Assembly: GCA_023259035.1 (NCBI GenBank)
Contig: JAHFRA010000018.1
Coordinates: 1 to 60,177, forward strand
Reading direction: 5' to 3'
From: Gallionella sp.
GTDB lineage: Bacteria > Pseudomonadota > Gammaproteobacteria > Burkholderiales > Gallionellaceae
Length of the DNA stretch: 60,177 nucleotides
The notes under the pieces were generated by a model, which worked only from the letters and a program-made list of their open reading frames with translations, did no database searches and was not told the origin of the DNA. Made by a program: the position numbers and the translations under genes. This document shows, one piece after another, positions 42,201 through 49,488 of this stretch; position 1 is the first letter of the stretch; each line of letters starts with the position of its first letter.

Positions 42201-42645
42201 ACACGGGCTGGAATCCACCCTGAACGTAGTATGGAACGAACTGAAATACAAATGCGAAGTGGTCAGGGAATACGGCGACCTGCCGAAGATAAACTGCCTG
42301 CCTTCGCAACTCAATCAGGTGTTCATGAACCTGCTGGTGAATGCCGCGCAAGCCATCGAGGTGCGCGGCAAGATCACCCTGCGCACCGGGCAGGAAGGCA
42401 ACCGAATATGGGTTGAGGTGAGCGATACCGGCAAGGGTATCCCGGCAGAGAATATCCCGCGCCTGTTTGATCCGTTCTTCACCACCAAGCCGGTGGGCAA
42501 AGGGACCGGGCTGGGGCTGTCGGTTTCCTATAAGATAATCGAAAAGCATCACGGTAAAATCGAAGTGCAAAGCGAAGTCGGCAAGGGTTCGACCTTCCGC
42601 GTCTGGCTGCCGGTGCAACAACCCGATACCAAGGAGATAACATGA
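39280..42645 (+). CDS. Hybrid sensor kinase: REC-PAS-PAS-GAF-PAS-PAS-histidine kinase
   Basis: 1121 residues, no membrane segment. N-terminal receiver with Asp62 (VLADYKLP), two PAS domains (about 146-392), GAF (about 405-570), two more PAS domains (about 585-822), a coiled-coil linker, His872 in AAGVAHEINNPIG, and an ATPase domain (NLLVNAAQAI, DTGKGIP, GTGLGLSVS) to the end. A receiver at the N-terminus of a kinase suggests a phosphorelay intermediate that is itself switched by phosphorylation. It follows the HD-GYP gene by 6 bases and overlaps the next gene by 4 (ATGA). Confidence 0.92.
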   Translation: MDKPTRQAELRILLLEDTPTDAELVEDALREAGLSFISKRVDTRDAFIRALEEFKPDIVLADYKLPAFDGGSALKITRQQHPNIPVVIVTGAIGDEAAVELLRLGARDYVLKDRLARLGPAVRRALSEERGIQARKVAEEALRHSEADIKALVEHSPIAMLVDTGVGADEKILTMNKEFTELFGYTMEDVPDVHHWWPLAYPDEKYREEINAEWTVRVKQAIQSHGRIEPMEATVACKDGSNRYVKVSLASIGSRNIITFEDLTERRQAEDTLRLHSAILRNLSEGIILIRASDGVIVFTNPQFERMFDYEPDELLDKHVSILNAPDKKSPEAVAAAIISELAQTGKWNGEVHNIKKGGTTFWCYASILSFEHPEFGKVWVTVHEDITERKRAEMRVQKLTQLYATLSETNHTIVRATNREELFARICENAVIHGKFILAWVGLVDEATRMVKPVCHHGAEAGYLTNIVISTDDVPAGRGPTGTSIRENCVSYVNDYATDERTFPWREAALKRGFCGAAGVPLRFNNKVIGALTLYADEPDFFDAEQLDLLEEMATDIGFALDNFAREAERKNTEAKLAENERHFRAVTESANDAIVTAAGTGNIVGWNAAAERLFGYTETEIIGQPIAVLMPERFRNLHSAGLARVVAGGAPHVIGKTVELAGLRKGGSEFPLELSLAQWQAAGGQFFTAIIRDITGRKLAEETLRENEEIFRRFVEYSPIYVFLKDKDMRVLRLSKNFETMLGKPLVELLGKTLDEFFPPKFANSMIVDDIKTFANGKEITVEEEFNGRTYSITKFPIFLEGKPHYLAGYIVDITEHKRFEAQQLMEYQQIAGINAQLMEANQHLKQVQSQLLQSEKMAAIGLLAAGVAHEINNPIGYVNSNLGTLEKYLADIFAVIDKLEAAETLLGAGNPLLNELREFKAKIDLGYIREDTKALLAESHQGLERVKKIVLDLKEFSHSSIEDQWMLADVQHGLESTLNVVWNELKYKCEVVREYGDLPKINCLPSQLNQVFMNLLVNAAQAIEVRGKITLRTGQEGNRIWVEVSDTGKGIPAENIPRLFDPFFTTKPVGKGTGLGLSVSYKIIEKHHGKIEVQSEVGKGSTFRVWLPVQQPDTKEIT

Positions 42646-43940
42646 ACCAAGAAGCGCCATCATCTGAAAAAACTTCAGCGACCCTGCTGTTTATCGATGA
42701 CGAGGCCAACATTCTGGCTGCGCTGAAACGTTTGTTCCGTCCGCTCGGTTACAACATTCTCACGGCGGAAAGCGGTGCGGAAGCACTTGTCATTCTGGAA
42801 AAGGAAGCAGTCGATCTTGCCATTTGCGACATGCGCATGCCGAACATGACCGGCGCGGAGGCGTTGGAACAGATGCGTCTCAAATGGCCAGACGTGGTAC
42901 GCATCCTGCTGACGGGTTTTTCCGATCTGAGCTCGACTATCGCTGCGATCAATCGCGGCGAGATTTATCGTTATATCTCCAAGCCGTGGGAGGACAACGA
43001 CATCGTGCTGATCGTGCGCGATGCACTGGAACGCAAACATTTGCTGGCCGAGAAGCAACGACTGGAAGCGTTGACCTTGCGCCAGAACGAAACATTGAAA
43101 GAACTCAACGCAGGCCTGGAGGACAAGGTACGCCAGCGCACCGAAGAGCTGCATGATGCGCTGGAGCAACTGAAAAAAGATTATTTCGCCACCATTCAGG
43201 TCTTCGCCAACCTGATGGAGCTGCGCAAAGGCGCGATGGCCGGACATTCGCGCCGCGTTGCGCAACTGTGCCGCAACATTGCGCACAAAATGGGCCTGTC
43301 GGATACCGATACCCATAACATCGAGACCGCAGCGCTGCTGCATAACGTCGGCAAGATCGGCCTGCCGGATCGTTTGCTGGACAAGCCTTACATGGAATTG
43401 TCCTATACCGAGCGCACTGAATTCGACAGACATCCGCTGCGCGCGGCAGCAACCTTGATGGCGCTTGAGCCGCTACGGAAGGCTTCCGAGTTGATCCGCA
43501 ATCATCGCGAACACTACAACGGCGTAGGCAACACCTCTGGCCTGCATGGGGAGAGTCTGCCGCTGGGCGCCCGCATCCTGCTGATAGCGAGCGATTATGA
43601 TGCGTTGCAACAGGGCCTGATCAGTCACGACAGGTTTTCGCCGGAGCAGGCGCTCGACATGATTGTCAGCGGCAGCAATGTGCGCTATGACCCGATCATT
43701 GTGGACGCATTCCGCGAAATGATGTCGCATGTCAGCGGCTATGCCCAAGTCGAGACCGAATTTCTGGTAAACAGCGCCCAATTGTATGCAGGGATGCTGC
43801 TCACGCGCGACGTGGTGACCGGAAACGGCATGTTGCTGCTGCTCAAAGGCTCGGCGCTGACCGATGAACACATCCGTGAAATACGCGAATTCGAGCAGGC
43901 CGCAGGTGAGCAGTTGACGATCTACACACACTCGATCTAA
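42642..43940 (+). CDS. Response regulator with degenerate HD-GYP domain
   Basis: 432 residues. Receiver (LLFIDDE, phospho-acceptor Asp63 in ICDMRMP, KPW motif), coiled coil (about 140-185), then an HD-GYP-like domain. The metal motif reads LHNVGKIG (His234-Asn235) instead of HDIGK, and the GYP segment is HREHYNGVGNTSG instead of HHExxDGxGYP. The aspartate that binds metal in active enzymes is replaced, so catalysis is doubtful and a c-di-GMP-binding or protein-interaction role is more likely. Start overlaps the hybrid kinase stop. Confidence 0.88.
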   Translation: MNQEAPSSEKTSATLLFIDDEANILAALKRLFRPLGYNILTAESGAEALVILEKEAVDLAICDMRMPNMTGAEALEQMRLKWPDVVRILLTGFSDLSSTIAAINRGEIYRYISKPWEDNDIVLIVRDALERKHLLAEKQRLEALTLRQNETLKELNAGLEDKVRQRTEELHDALEQLKKDYFATIQVFANLMELRKGAMAGHSRRVAQLCRNIAHKMGLSDTDTHNIETAALLHNVGKIGLPDRLLDKPYMELSYTERTEFDRHPLRAAATLMALEPLRKASELIRNHREHYNGVGNTSGLHGESLPLGARILLIASDYDALQQGLISHDRFSPEQALDMIVSGSNVRYDPIIVDAFREMMSHVSGYAQVETEFLVNSAQLYAGMLLTRDVVTGNGMLLLLKGSALTDEHIREIREFEQAAGEQLTIYTHSI

Positions 43941-43949
43941 ACGGGCATC

Positions 43950-44873
43950 GTGGGAACCTACCGCCTCTTGTTGCTGGATGACGATGATTTCATTCTTAAC
44001 GCACTGCGGCGGGAATTAATTAACAAGCCTTACCTCGGGCACGAGGGCCTGGAGATCGAGACGTTCACTTCTCCCGTCGCCGCGCTGGCGCGGGCGCGAG
44101 AAAAAGATGGCTATTTTGATGTGGTGATCTCCGACAACCGCATGCCGGAAATGAACGGGATCGACTTCCTCAAGACGCTCAGCGAAATTCATCCGGATGC
44201 GGTGAGCATCATACTGAGCGGTCATGCCGATATCAGGGAGCTGACGCAGGCGATCAATGAAGCGCATATCGATTTCTTCATCGTCAAGCCGTGGAATGAA
44301 TATGATTTGAAAAGCTCGCTGTTGCAAGCGATCAAGCATTACGATATACGTCGCGAGAATCGGCAACTGGCCAATCAATATCTCGAGCACTTCGGGACGC
44401 AACACCAGTTCAAGCGCAAGGATATTTACCAGATAATGATCGTGGACGACGACCCTCATGTGCTTCACGCGCTACAACGCGAGCTGGATAAATCCTATAC
44501 CCACGGGGCTTTCGGCTTGTACCAACTGGAGGTGAATGCGTTTGAGCGTGTCGATGCTGCTCTTCAGTCAGCGCGCGGGCGACAGTTTGATGTGGTGATT
44601 AGCGACTACGCCATGCCTGAAATGAATGGCATCGAGTTCCTGTGCCGAATCAAGGATGCGCAACCCGATGCGGTACGCATGCTAATCAGTGGCGTGGCTG
44701 AGGTGGGTGTGTTGATCGCTGCCGTGAATACGGCGGAGGTAAGTCACTTTATCGGCAAGCCGTGGCATGATTACGAGCTGCGTGCCGCGATTGATCGGGC
44801 GTTGTCACACCGGGAAATGGAGCTTGAGAACCGCTTTCTCGCCGAGTTGCTTCGGCTGAAAGCCCAACACTAA
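43950..44873 (+). CDS. Double-receiver protein
   Basis: 307 residues with a GTG start (Shine-Dalgarno weak, so coupling to the upstream gene is likely). Two complete receiver domains in tandem: acidic pocket LLLDDDD, acceptor in VISDNRMPEMNG and a KPW motif, then IMIVDDD, VISDYAMPEMNG and KPW. A short helical tail ends the protein, with no output or DNA-binding domain. It could act as a phosphate sink, relay, or scaffold between the kinases and HD-GYP proteins around it. Confidence 0.88.
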   Translation: MGTYRLLLLDDDDFILNALRRELINKPYLGHEGLEIETFTSPVAALARAREKDGYFDVVISDNRMPEMNGIDFLKTLSEIHPDAVSIILSGHADIRELTQAINEAHIDFFIVKPWNEYDLKSSLLQAIKHYDIRRENRQLANQYLEHFGTQHQFKRKDIYQIMIVDDDPHVLHALQRELDKSYTHGAFGLYQLEVNAFERVDAALQSARGRQFDVVISDYAMPEMNGIEFLCRIKDAQPDAVRMLISGVAEVGVLIAAVNTAEVSHFIGKPWHDYELRAAIDRALSHREMELENRFLAELLRLKAQH

Positions 44874-44883
44874 GGGTAAAACC

Positions 44884-45816
44884 ATGTATCAAATATTGTT
44901 GGTAGATGACGAGCAGAATGTGCTCAACGCGCTGCGGCGCGAATTGCAAGGCGACTATGCTATCGAGGCGTTCAGCGATCCGCATGAAGCCTTGCAACGC
45001 TGCCAAAACACCCGTTTCGATCTGGTGCTCGTCGATTACAAGATGCCTGGGATGAATGGCGTCGAGTTCCTCAGGCAATTCGGCAAACTGCAACCGGATG
45101 CGGCTTCTCTGATGCTCAGCGGTGAAGCCGACTTCAGTGCGCTGGTCGGCACCATCAACGAGGCACACATCTACCGCTTCATGGGCAAGCCGTGGGATAA
45201 GACCGAATTAGCGGCCACACTGGCCGAAGCGCTGACGCACCGCGAGCAGGTGCTGGAAAACCATCGTCTGGCGGAAGCTTGCCGCAAGGAGAAACATTGG
45301 CAGATTGCGCACGATCCGAACAAGCTCTATCAGGTGCTGGTGGTCGATGACGAACCGAACATATTGAGCGCCGTGGCACGCGACCTGACCACTCTGTCCA
45401 CTCATGGCGGCCACGCTTACCTGCAGATGGTGTTGCATAAGGCCGACCAAGGCTCCCCGGCGCAGCGCCGCGACTTCCGTTTCAACGTCTTCACCAGCAC
45501 CTCTCCGCTGCAAGCGCTGGAGCGCGCCAAACATGTCACTTACGACGTGGTGATATCGGACTATCTGATGCCGGAAATGGATGGCTTGCGTTTCCTCGCG
45601 GCATTCCGCGAGATACAGCCAGACGCTGCACGCATCCTGCTATCCGGCCATGCCGACAAGGATGCGCTGGTGAAAGCGATCAACAGCTCGGAAATATACA
45701 GCTATATCAGCAAACCATGGCACGAATATAAACTGATAAACACGATCTCCCAAGCAATCGACTATCACGAACTGCTGCGCGAAAATCGCCAGCTTGCCAA
45801 ACATGCCGGCGGTTGA
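44884..45816 (+). CDS. Double-receiver protein
   Basis: 310 residues, the same plan as the preceding gene: receiver 1 (ILLVDDE, VLVDYKMPGMNG, KPW) and receiver 2 (VLVVDDE, VISDYLMPEMDG, KPW) joined by a helical linker, with no effector domain. The second receiver carries an insertion of about 25 residues (STHGGHAYLQMVLHKADQ...). Ten bases after the first double-receiver gene, after GGGTAAAACC. Last gene of the signalling block. Confidence 0.88.
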   Translation: MYQILLVDDEQNVLNALRRELQGDYAIEAFSDPHEALQRCQNTRFDLVLVDYKMPGMNGVEFLRQFGKLQPDAASLMLSGEADFSALVGTINEAHIYRFMGKPWDKTELAATLAEALTHREQVLENHRLAEACRKEKHWQIAHDPNKLYQVLVVDDEPNILSAVARDLTTLSTHGGHAYLQMVLHKADQGSPAQRRDFRFNVFTSTSPLQALERAKHVTYDVVISDYLMPEMDGLRFLAAFREIQPDAARILLSGHADKDALVKAINSSEIYSYISKPWHEYKLINTISQAIDYHELLRENRQLAKHAGG

Positions 45817-45848
45817 TTCGGGTGCGCAACATCGCAAGGATAATTTGT

Positions 45849-45872
45849 AAAAGGGCAATTTCTGAATTGCCC
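45849..45872 (-). terminator. Intrinsic terminator after the cNMP-binding gene
   Basis: On the minus strand GGGCAATT, a four-base loop and AATTGCCC are followed by TTTTACAAATT. It ends the minus-strand transcript of region 4. On the plus strand there is no T-run. Confidence 0.65.
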
Positions 45873-45915
45873 CTCCGCCCGCACAATCATCCCGGAAAAC
45901 ACCGTTGAGGCATGT

Positions 45916-45941
45916 GCAGGTGCGAATAAATTCGCACCTGC
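45916..45941. repeat. Perfect hairpin, 11-bp stem
   Basis: GCAGGTGCGAA, loop TAAA, TTCGCACCTGC. It lies between the convergent signalling block and the cNMP-binding gene and has no T-run on either strand, so it is probably a repeat element or a barrier to readthrough rather than a terminator. Confidence 0.6.
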
Positions 45942-45962
45942 AGCAGCGATGCAATACCGTGA

Positions 45963-46448
45963 TTAGTAACCGCCACTACTGCGATAAATGTAACTGCTCA
46001 GTTCCGCCGACTTGGCGTTCATACTGCGCACGATGCCATGCACGTAGCGCACTATACCGCGCATTACCTTGTACTCGATTATCGGATGCGAGTCGATCAG
46101 CGTCTCAAACTTGACTCTTGGCAAGCTCAGCACTTTAGCCTCGCCTTTCGCGATAAGTGTTGCGCTGTGCTGCGAAGCTGCGCCACCCACAAAGGTAATG
46201 ATGCCAGCCAGATCACCCGGTTTAAGCACATAAATTGCGGTTTCTCCCTCGCTGCTTTGAATCTTCACCTGTATTTCGCCTTGCGCAAGAATATACAGGT
46301 GGTCTGGTTGATTATCACCAGGCTGAACAATCACCTCCCCCGCCTTGTAATCCTGAACCTTAAACAGTTTTGCGACAATTCCCAATTCGGCATCACTCAG
46401 TTCCTCTGTAATCGTCGAGGTCCGCAACGTATCGATCACTAATGACAT
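45963..46448 (-). CDS. Stand-alone cyclic-nucleotide-binding domain protein
   Basis: 161 residues: one CRP/PKA-type cNMP-binding beta-barrel (about 18-130; KAGEVIVQPGDNQPDHLYILAQGEIQV, LKPGDLAGIITFVGG) and a short helical tail. There is no helix-turn-helix, so it is not a transcription factor of the CRP family. The conserved phosphate-binding arginine is not obvious (SQHSATLIAK), so nucleotide binding is uncertain. Downstream of ppdK on the same strand; may be cotranscribed. Confidence 0.82.
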   Translation of the reverse strand: MSLVIDTLRTSTITEELSDAELGIVAKLFKVQDYKAGEVIVQPGDNQPDHLYILAQGEIQVKIQSSEGETAIYVLKPGDLAGIITFVGGAASQHSATLIAKGEAKVLSLPRVKFETLIDSHPIIEYKVMRGIVRYVHGIVRSMNAKSAELSSYIYRSSGGY

Positions 46449-46585
46449 TCAACTTTCCTTTCGCATGTTAATTATTACTTGTCTTGCCAAAGCTTGTCTT
46501 TCCTGCCAGATCCGTATGAGCATGATTATTACGCCCGCTATACACCTGCATCAGCCACATGCGTGACTTGTGGCCCAAGCCAGAA

Positions 46586-49381
46586 TCAGTTCGGTTCCTT
46601 ATATTGGTCTTCCAGCAACTTGGCTTGCGCCGCAGCCAGGCGTGCGATAGGCACGCGCGGGCCGGAACAGGATACATAGTTGAGTCCGATGTGATGACAA
46701 AAATGGATGGAGCCAGGATGCCCGCCATGTTCGCCACAGATGCCGATTTTCAAATCCGGGTTGGTCAAACGGCCTTTCGCTACCGCCATTTTCATCAGTT
46801 GCCCAACGCCTTTAATGTCCAGCACTTCGAATGGGTTGTCCTCCAGAATACCGGTCTCGTTGTAAAAGGGAAGGAATTTATTTTCAGCATCCTCGCGGCT
46901 GAAGGAGAACGTGGCCTGTGTCAGGTCATTGGTGCCGAAGGAGAAGAACTCGGCGATTTCCGCCATGCGCCCGGAGCGTATGCAGGCCCGCACCACTTCC
47001 AGCATGGAGCCAAACTTGAATTGCACATTGATGCCGTGGGTCGCTTTCACCTCCTGATGAATGCGCTGAACATAGCTGTGAATACGCTTGAGCTCTTCCA
47101 CCGTAGCAACTTGCGGCACCATTATTTCAGGGTAGATTTCGATTCCTTGCTTGGCACACAACGCGGCAGCTTCGAGGATCGCCCGTATCTGCATCGAGTA
47201 AATTTCGGGATAAGTAATACCCAACCTCACGCCGCGATGGCCCAGCATCGGGTTGACTTCCGCCAGTGCGCGCACCTTCTTCAGGATCTTTTCCTTCTTG
47301 CCGATCACATCCTCCTCCAGATGCGATTCTTTGAAGTCGCCCAACCCACCCATCAGCTTGGTTAACCCGTCGGCATATTGCTGGTAGAGCTTGGGATTGA
47401 GCAACTGGAGAGTGTCCGGCAGATCCTCCAAACCCTTGATGGTGTCGCGCAACTGGTGCAGGTGTGCGATTTCCAGTTCAAGCTGTGCGGCGGTGGGTAA
47501 AAATTCGTGCATCGGCGGATCGAGCAGACGCACCGTGACCGGCAGCCCCTTCATCGCCTTGAAGATACCCTTGAAGTCGGCGCGCTGGATCGGCAGCAGG
47601 CGATCCAGCGCGGATTGTCGCTCTTCCAGCGTTTCGGCCAGGATCATTTCCTGCACGATCGGCAACCTGTCGGTGCTATTGAACATGCGCTCGGTACGGC
47701 ACAGGCCGATACCCATCGCGCCAAACTCGCGTGCGCGCTGCGCATCATCTGGCGTGTCGGCGTTCGCAAATACCTTCAGCCTTGCCGCCTCGTCCGCCCA
47801 AGCCAGCAGCGTGCCCATTTCTTCGGAAAACTCGGCCTCCACTGTCGGCACTTCACCGGCGTACACATGGCCGGTACCGCCATCAATGGTGATGACATCG
47901 CCTTCCTGCAACGTGGTTTCGCCGATCCGGGCACTGCGCAAATGATCGTTAATCACTATCTGTTCGCAACCCGAAACACAAGGCTTACCCATACCGCGTG
48001 CCACCACAGCGGCATGAGAGGTCTTGCCGCCACGACTGGTCAAAATGCCCTGCGCCTGGAAGAAGCCGTGGATATCTTCCGGCTTGGTTTCTTCGCGTAC
48101 CAGAATAATCTTTTCGCCGGCACGTCCGCGCGCTTCGGCGGTATCGGCATCGAACACAATCTTGCCGGAAGCAACTCCGGGAGAGGCCGCCAATCCCTGC
48201 GCCAGAGATTTGCCATGAAAATTGGGGGCCAACTGCGGAAACAGCAGCTGTTCCAATATTGCCGGCTCAACGCGCAGCAAGGCGCGCTCTTTGGAAATCA
48301 ACCCCTCATTAAACATTTCCACCGAAGTGCGCACCATGCCGCGCGCGTTCATTTTTCCATTGCGCGTCTGCAGACAATAGAGAATGCCTTTTTCGATGGT
48401 GAACTCGAAATCCTGCACTTCATGATAGTGCGATTCCAGCCGGTTATGCAGTGTCGTCAGCTGACGGTAAATCTCCGGCATCTCCTGTTCCATTTCGGCG
48501 ATGGCCTTGGGTGTGCGTGTCCCCGCCACCACGTCCTCGCCTTGAGCGTTGACCAGATATTCGCCGTAAATCACGTTCTCGCCGGTGCCTGGGTTGCGCG
48601 TGAAACCTACGCCGGTGCCGGAATCATTGCCCATGTTGCCGAATACCATGGTGCAGATATTCACTGCCGTGCCATTGGCCTGATCTTTGGTGATCCTGAA
48701 CTGCTTGCGATAATCCACCGCGCGCTTGCCCATCCACGAACCAAATACCGCGCCCACCGCAATTTCCAACTGCTCGTAAGGATCCTGTGGAAATGGCTTG
48801 CCGCAGTGTTGTTCCACGATGGCAAGAAATTCACCTGACAACTCTTTCAGGTGCTCGACGCTTAAGTCCACATCCTGAGGCGCGCCATATTTGCGCTTGA
48901 TTGCGGCCATGCGCTCGTCAAAATGCTCGTCGCTGATGTTGAGCGCGATCTTGCCGAATAGCTGAATGAAACGGCGATAAGCATCGTAGGCAAAGCGGGC
49001 ATTGCCGGTTTGCTTGATCAGGCCCTTGAGCGAAGTTTCATTGAGGCCGAGATTGAGGATGGTGTCCATCATGCCCGGCATCGACATGGACGAACCGGAA
49101 CGCACCGATATCAGCAGAGGGTTTGTGCCGCTGCCAAAGCCCTTGCCGGTTTTCTTCTCCAGCTCCAGCATGAAAACCTTGATTTCTGCCATCAACCCGT
49201 CCGGCAATTTGTTTTTTTCCAGATAGGCCGTACAGGCATCGGTGGTGATGGTGAAGCCGGGTGGAACGTTCAAGCCAATCTGCGTCATCTCGCACAGATT
49301 CGCGCCCTTGCCCCCCAGCAACATCTTGTTCTTGCCATCTCCTTGTTCAAATGCGTAAATGTATTTTTTGCCGTTAGCCAT
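46586..49381 (-). CDS. ppdK: Pyruvate, phosphate dikinase
   Basis: 931 residues, slightly above the usual 870-900. N-terminal nucleotide-binding domain (GGKGANLCEM, SVRSGSSMSMPGMMDT), central phosphohistidine domain with GGKTSHAAVVARGMGKPCVSG (His456), and C-terminal PEP/pyruvate barrel (GIGLCRTERMF, MVPQVATVEEL, FSFGTNDLTQ, GICGEHGG). Interconverts pyruvate and PEP with ATP and phosphate. It lies 107 bases after nifJ, separated only by a REP-like repeat, so the pair converts acetyl-CoA to pyruvate and then PEP for biosynthesis, the expected exit from a reductive TCA cycle. Confidence 0.96.
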   Translation of the reverse strand: MANGKKYIYAFEQGDGKNKMLLGGKGANLCEMTQIGLNVPPGFTITTDACTAYLEKNKLPDGLMAEIKVFMLELEKKTGKGFGSGTNPLLISVRSGSSMSMPGMMDTILNLGLNETSLKGLIKQTGNARFAYDAYRRFIQLFGKIALNISDEHFDERMAAIKRKYGAPQDVDLSVEHLKELSGEFLAIVEQHCGKPFPQDPYEQLEIAVGAVFGSWMGKRAVDYRKQFRITKDQANGTAVNICTMVFGNMGNDSGTGVGFTRNPGTGENVIYGEYLVNAQGEDVVAGTRTPKAIAEMEQEMPEIYRQLTTLHNRLESHYHEVQDFEFTIEKGILYCLQTRNGKMNARGMVRTSVEMFNEGLISKERALLRVEPAILEQLLFPQLAPNFHGKSLAQGLAASPGVASGKIVFDADTAEARGRAGEKIILVREETKPEDIHGFFQAQGILTSRGGKTSHAAVVARGMGKPCVSGCEQIVINDHLRSARIGETTLQEGDVITIDGGTGHVYAGEVPTVEAEFSEEMGTLLAWADEAARLKVFANADTPDDAQRAREFGAMGIGLCRTERMFNSTDRLPIVQEMILAETLEERQSALDRLLPIQRADFKGIFKAMKGLPVTVRLLDPPMHEFLPTAAQLELEIAHLHQLRDTIKGLEDLPDTLQLLNPKLYQQYADGLTKLMGGLGDFKESHLEEDVIGKKEKILKKVRALAEVNPMLGHRGVRLGITYPEIYSMQIRAILEAAALCAKQGIEIYPEIMVPQVATVEELKRIHSYVQRIHQEVKATHGINVQFKFGSMLEVVRACIRSGRMAEIAEFFSFGTNDLTQATFSFSREDAENKFLPFYNETGILEDNPFEVLDIKGVGQLMKMAVAKGRLTNPDLKIGICGEHGGHPGSIHFCHHIGLNYVSCSGPRVPIARLAAAQAKLLEDQYKEPN

Positions 49382-49414
49382 GACATTCCCTATTTAAAAT
49401 TTCGACCTAGCTGC

Positions 49415-49475
49415 GTAGGGCGGGCAGGTTCACTGCCCACACGAAAGAACGGTGGGCGCGCAAAGAGCACCCACT
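49415..49475. repeat. REP-like repeat between nifJ and ppdK
   Basis: GTAGGGCGGGCAG...CTGCCCACACG and a second partial unit GGTGGGCGCGC...GAGCACCCAC, a diverged member of the dispersed family, occupying the nifJ-ppdK gap. Confidence 0.65.
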
Positions 49476-49488
49476 CAACGCACCCTGA

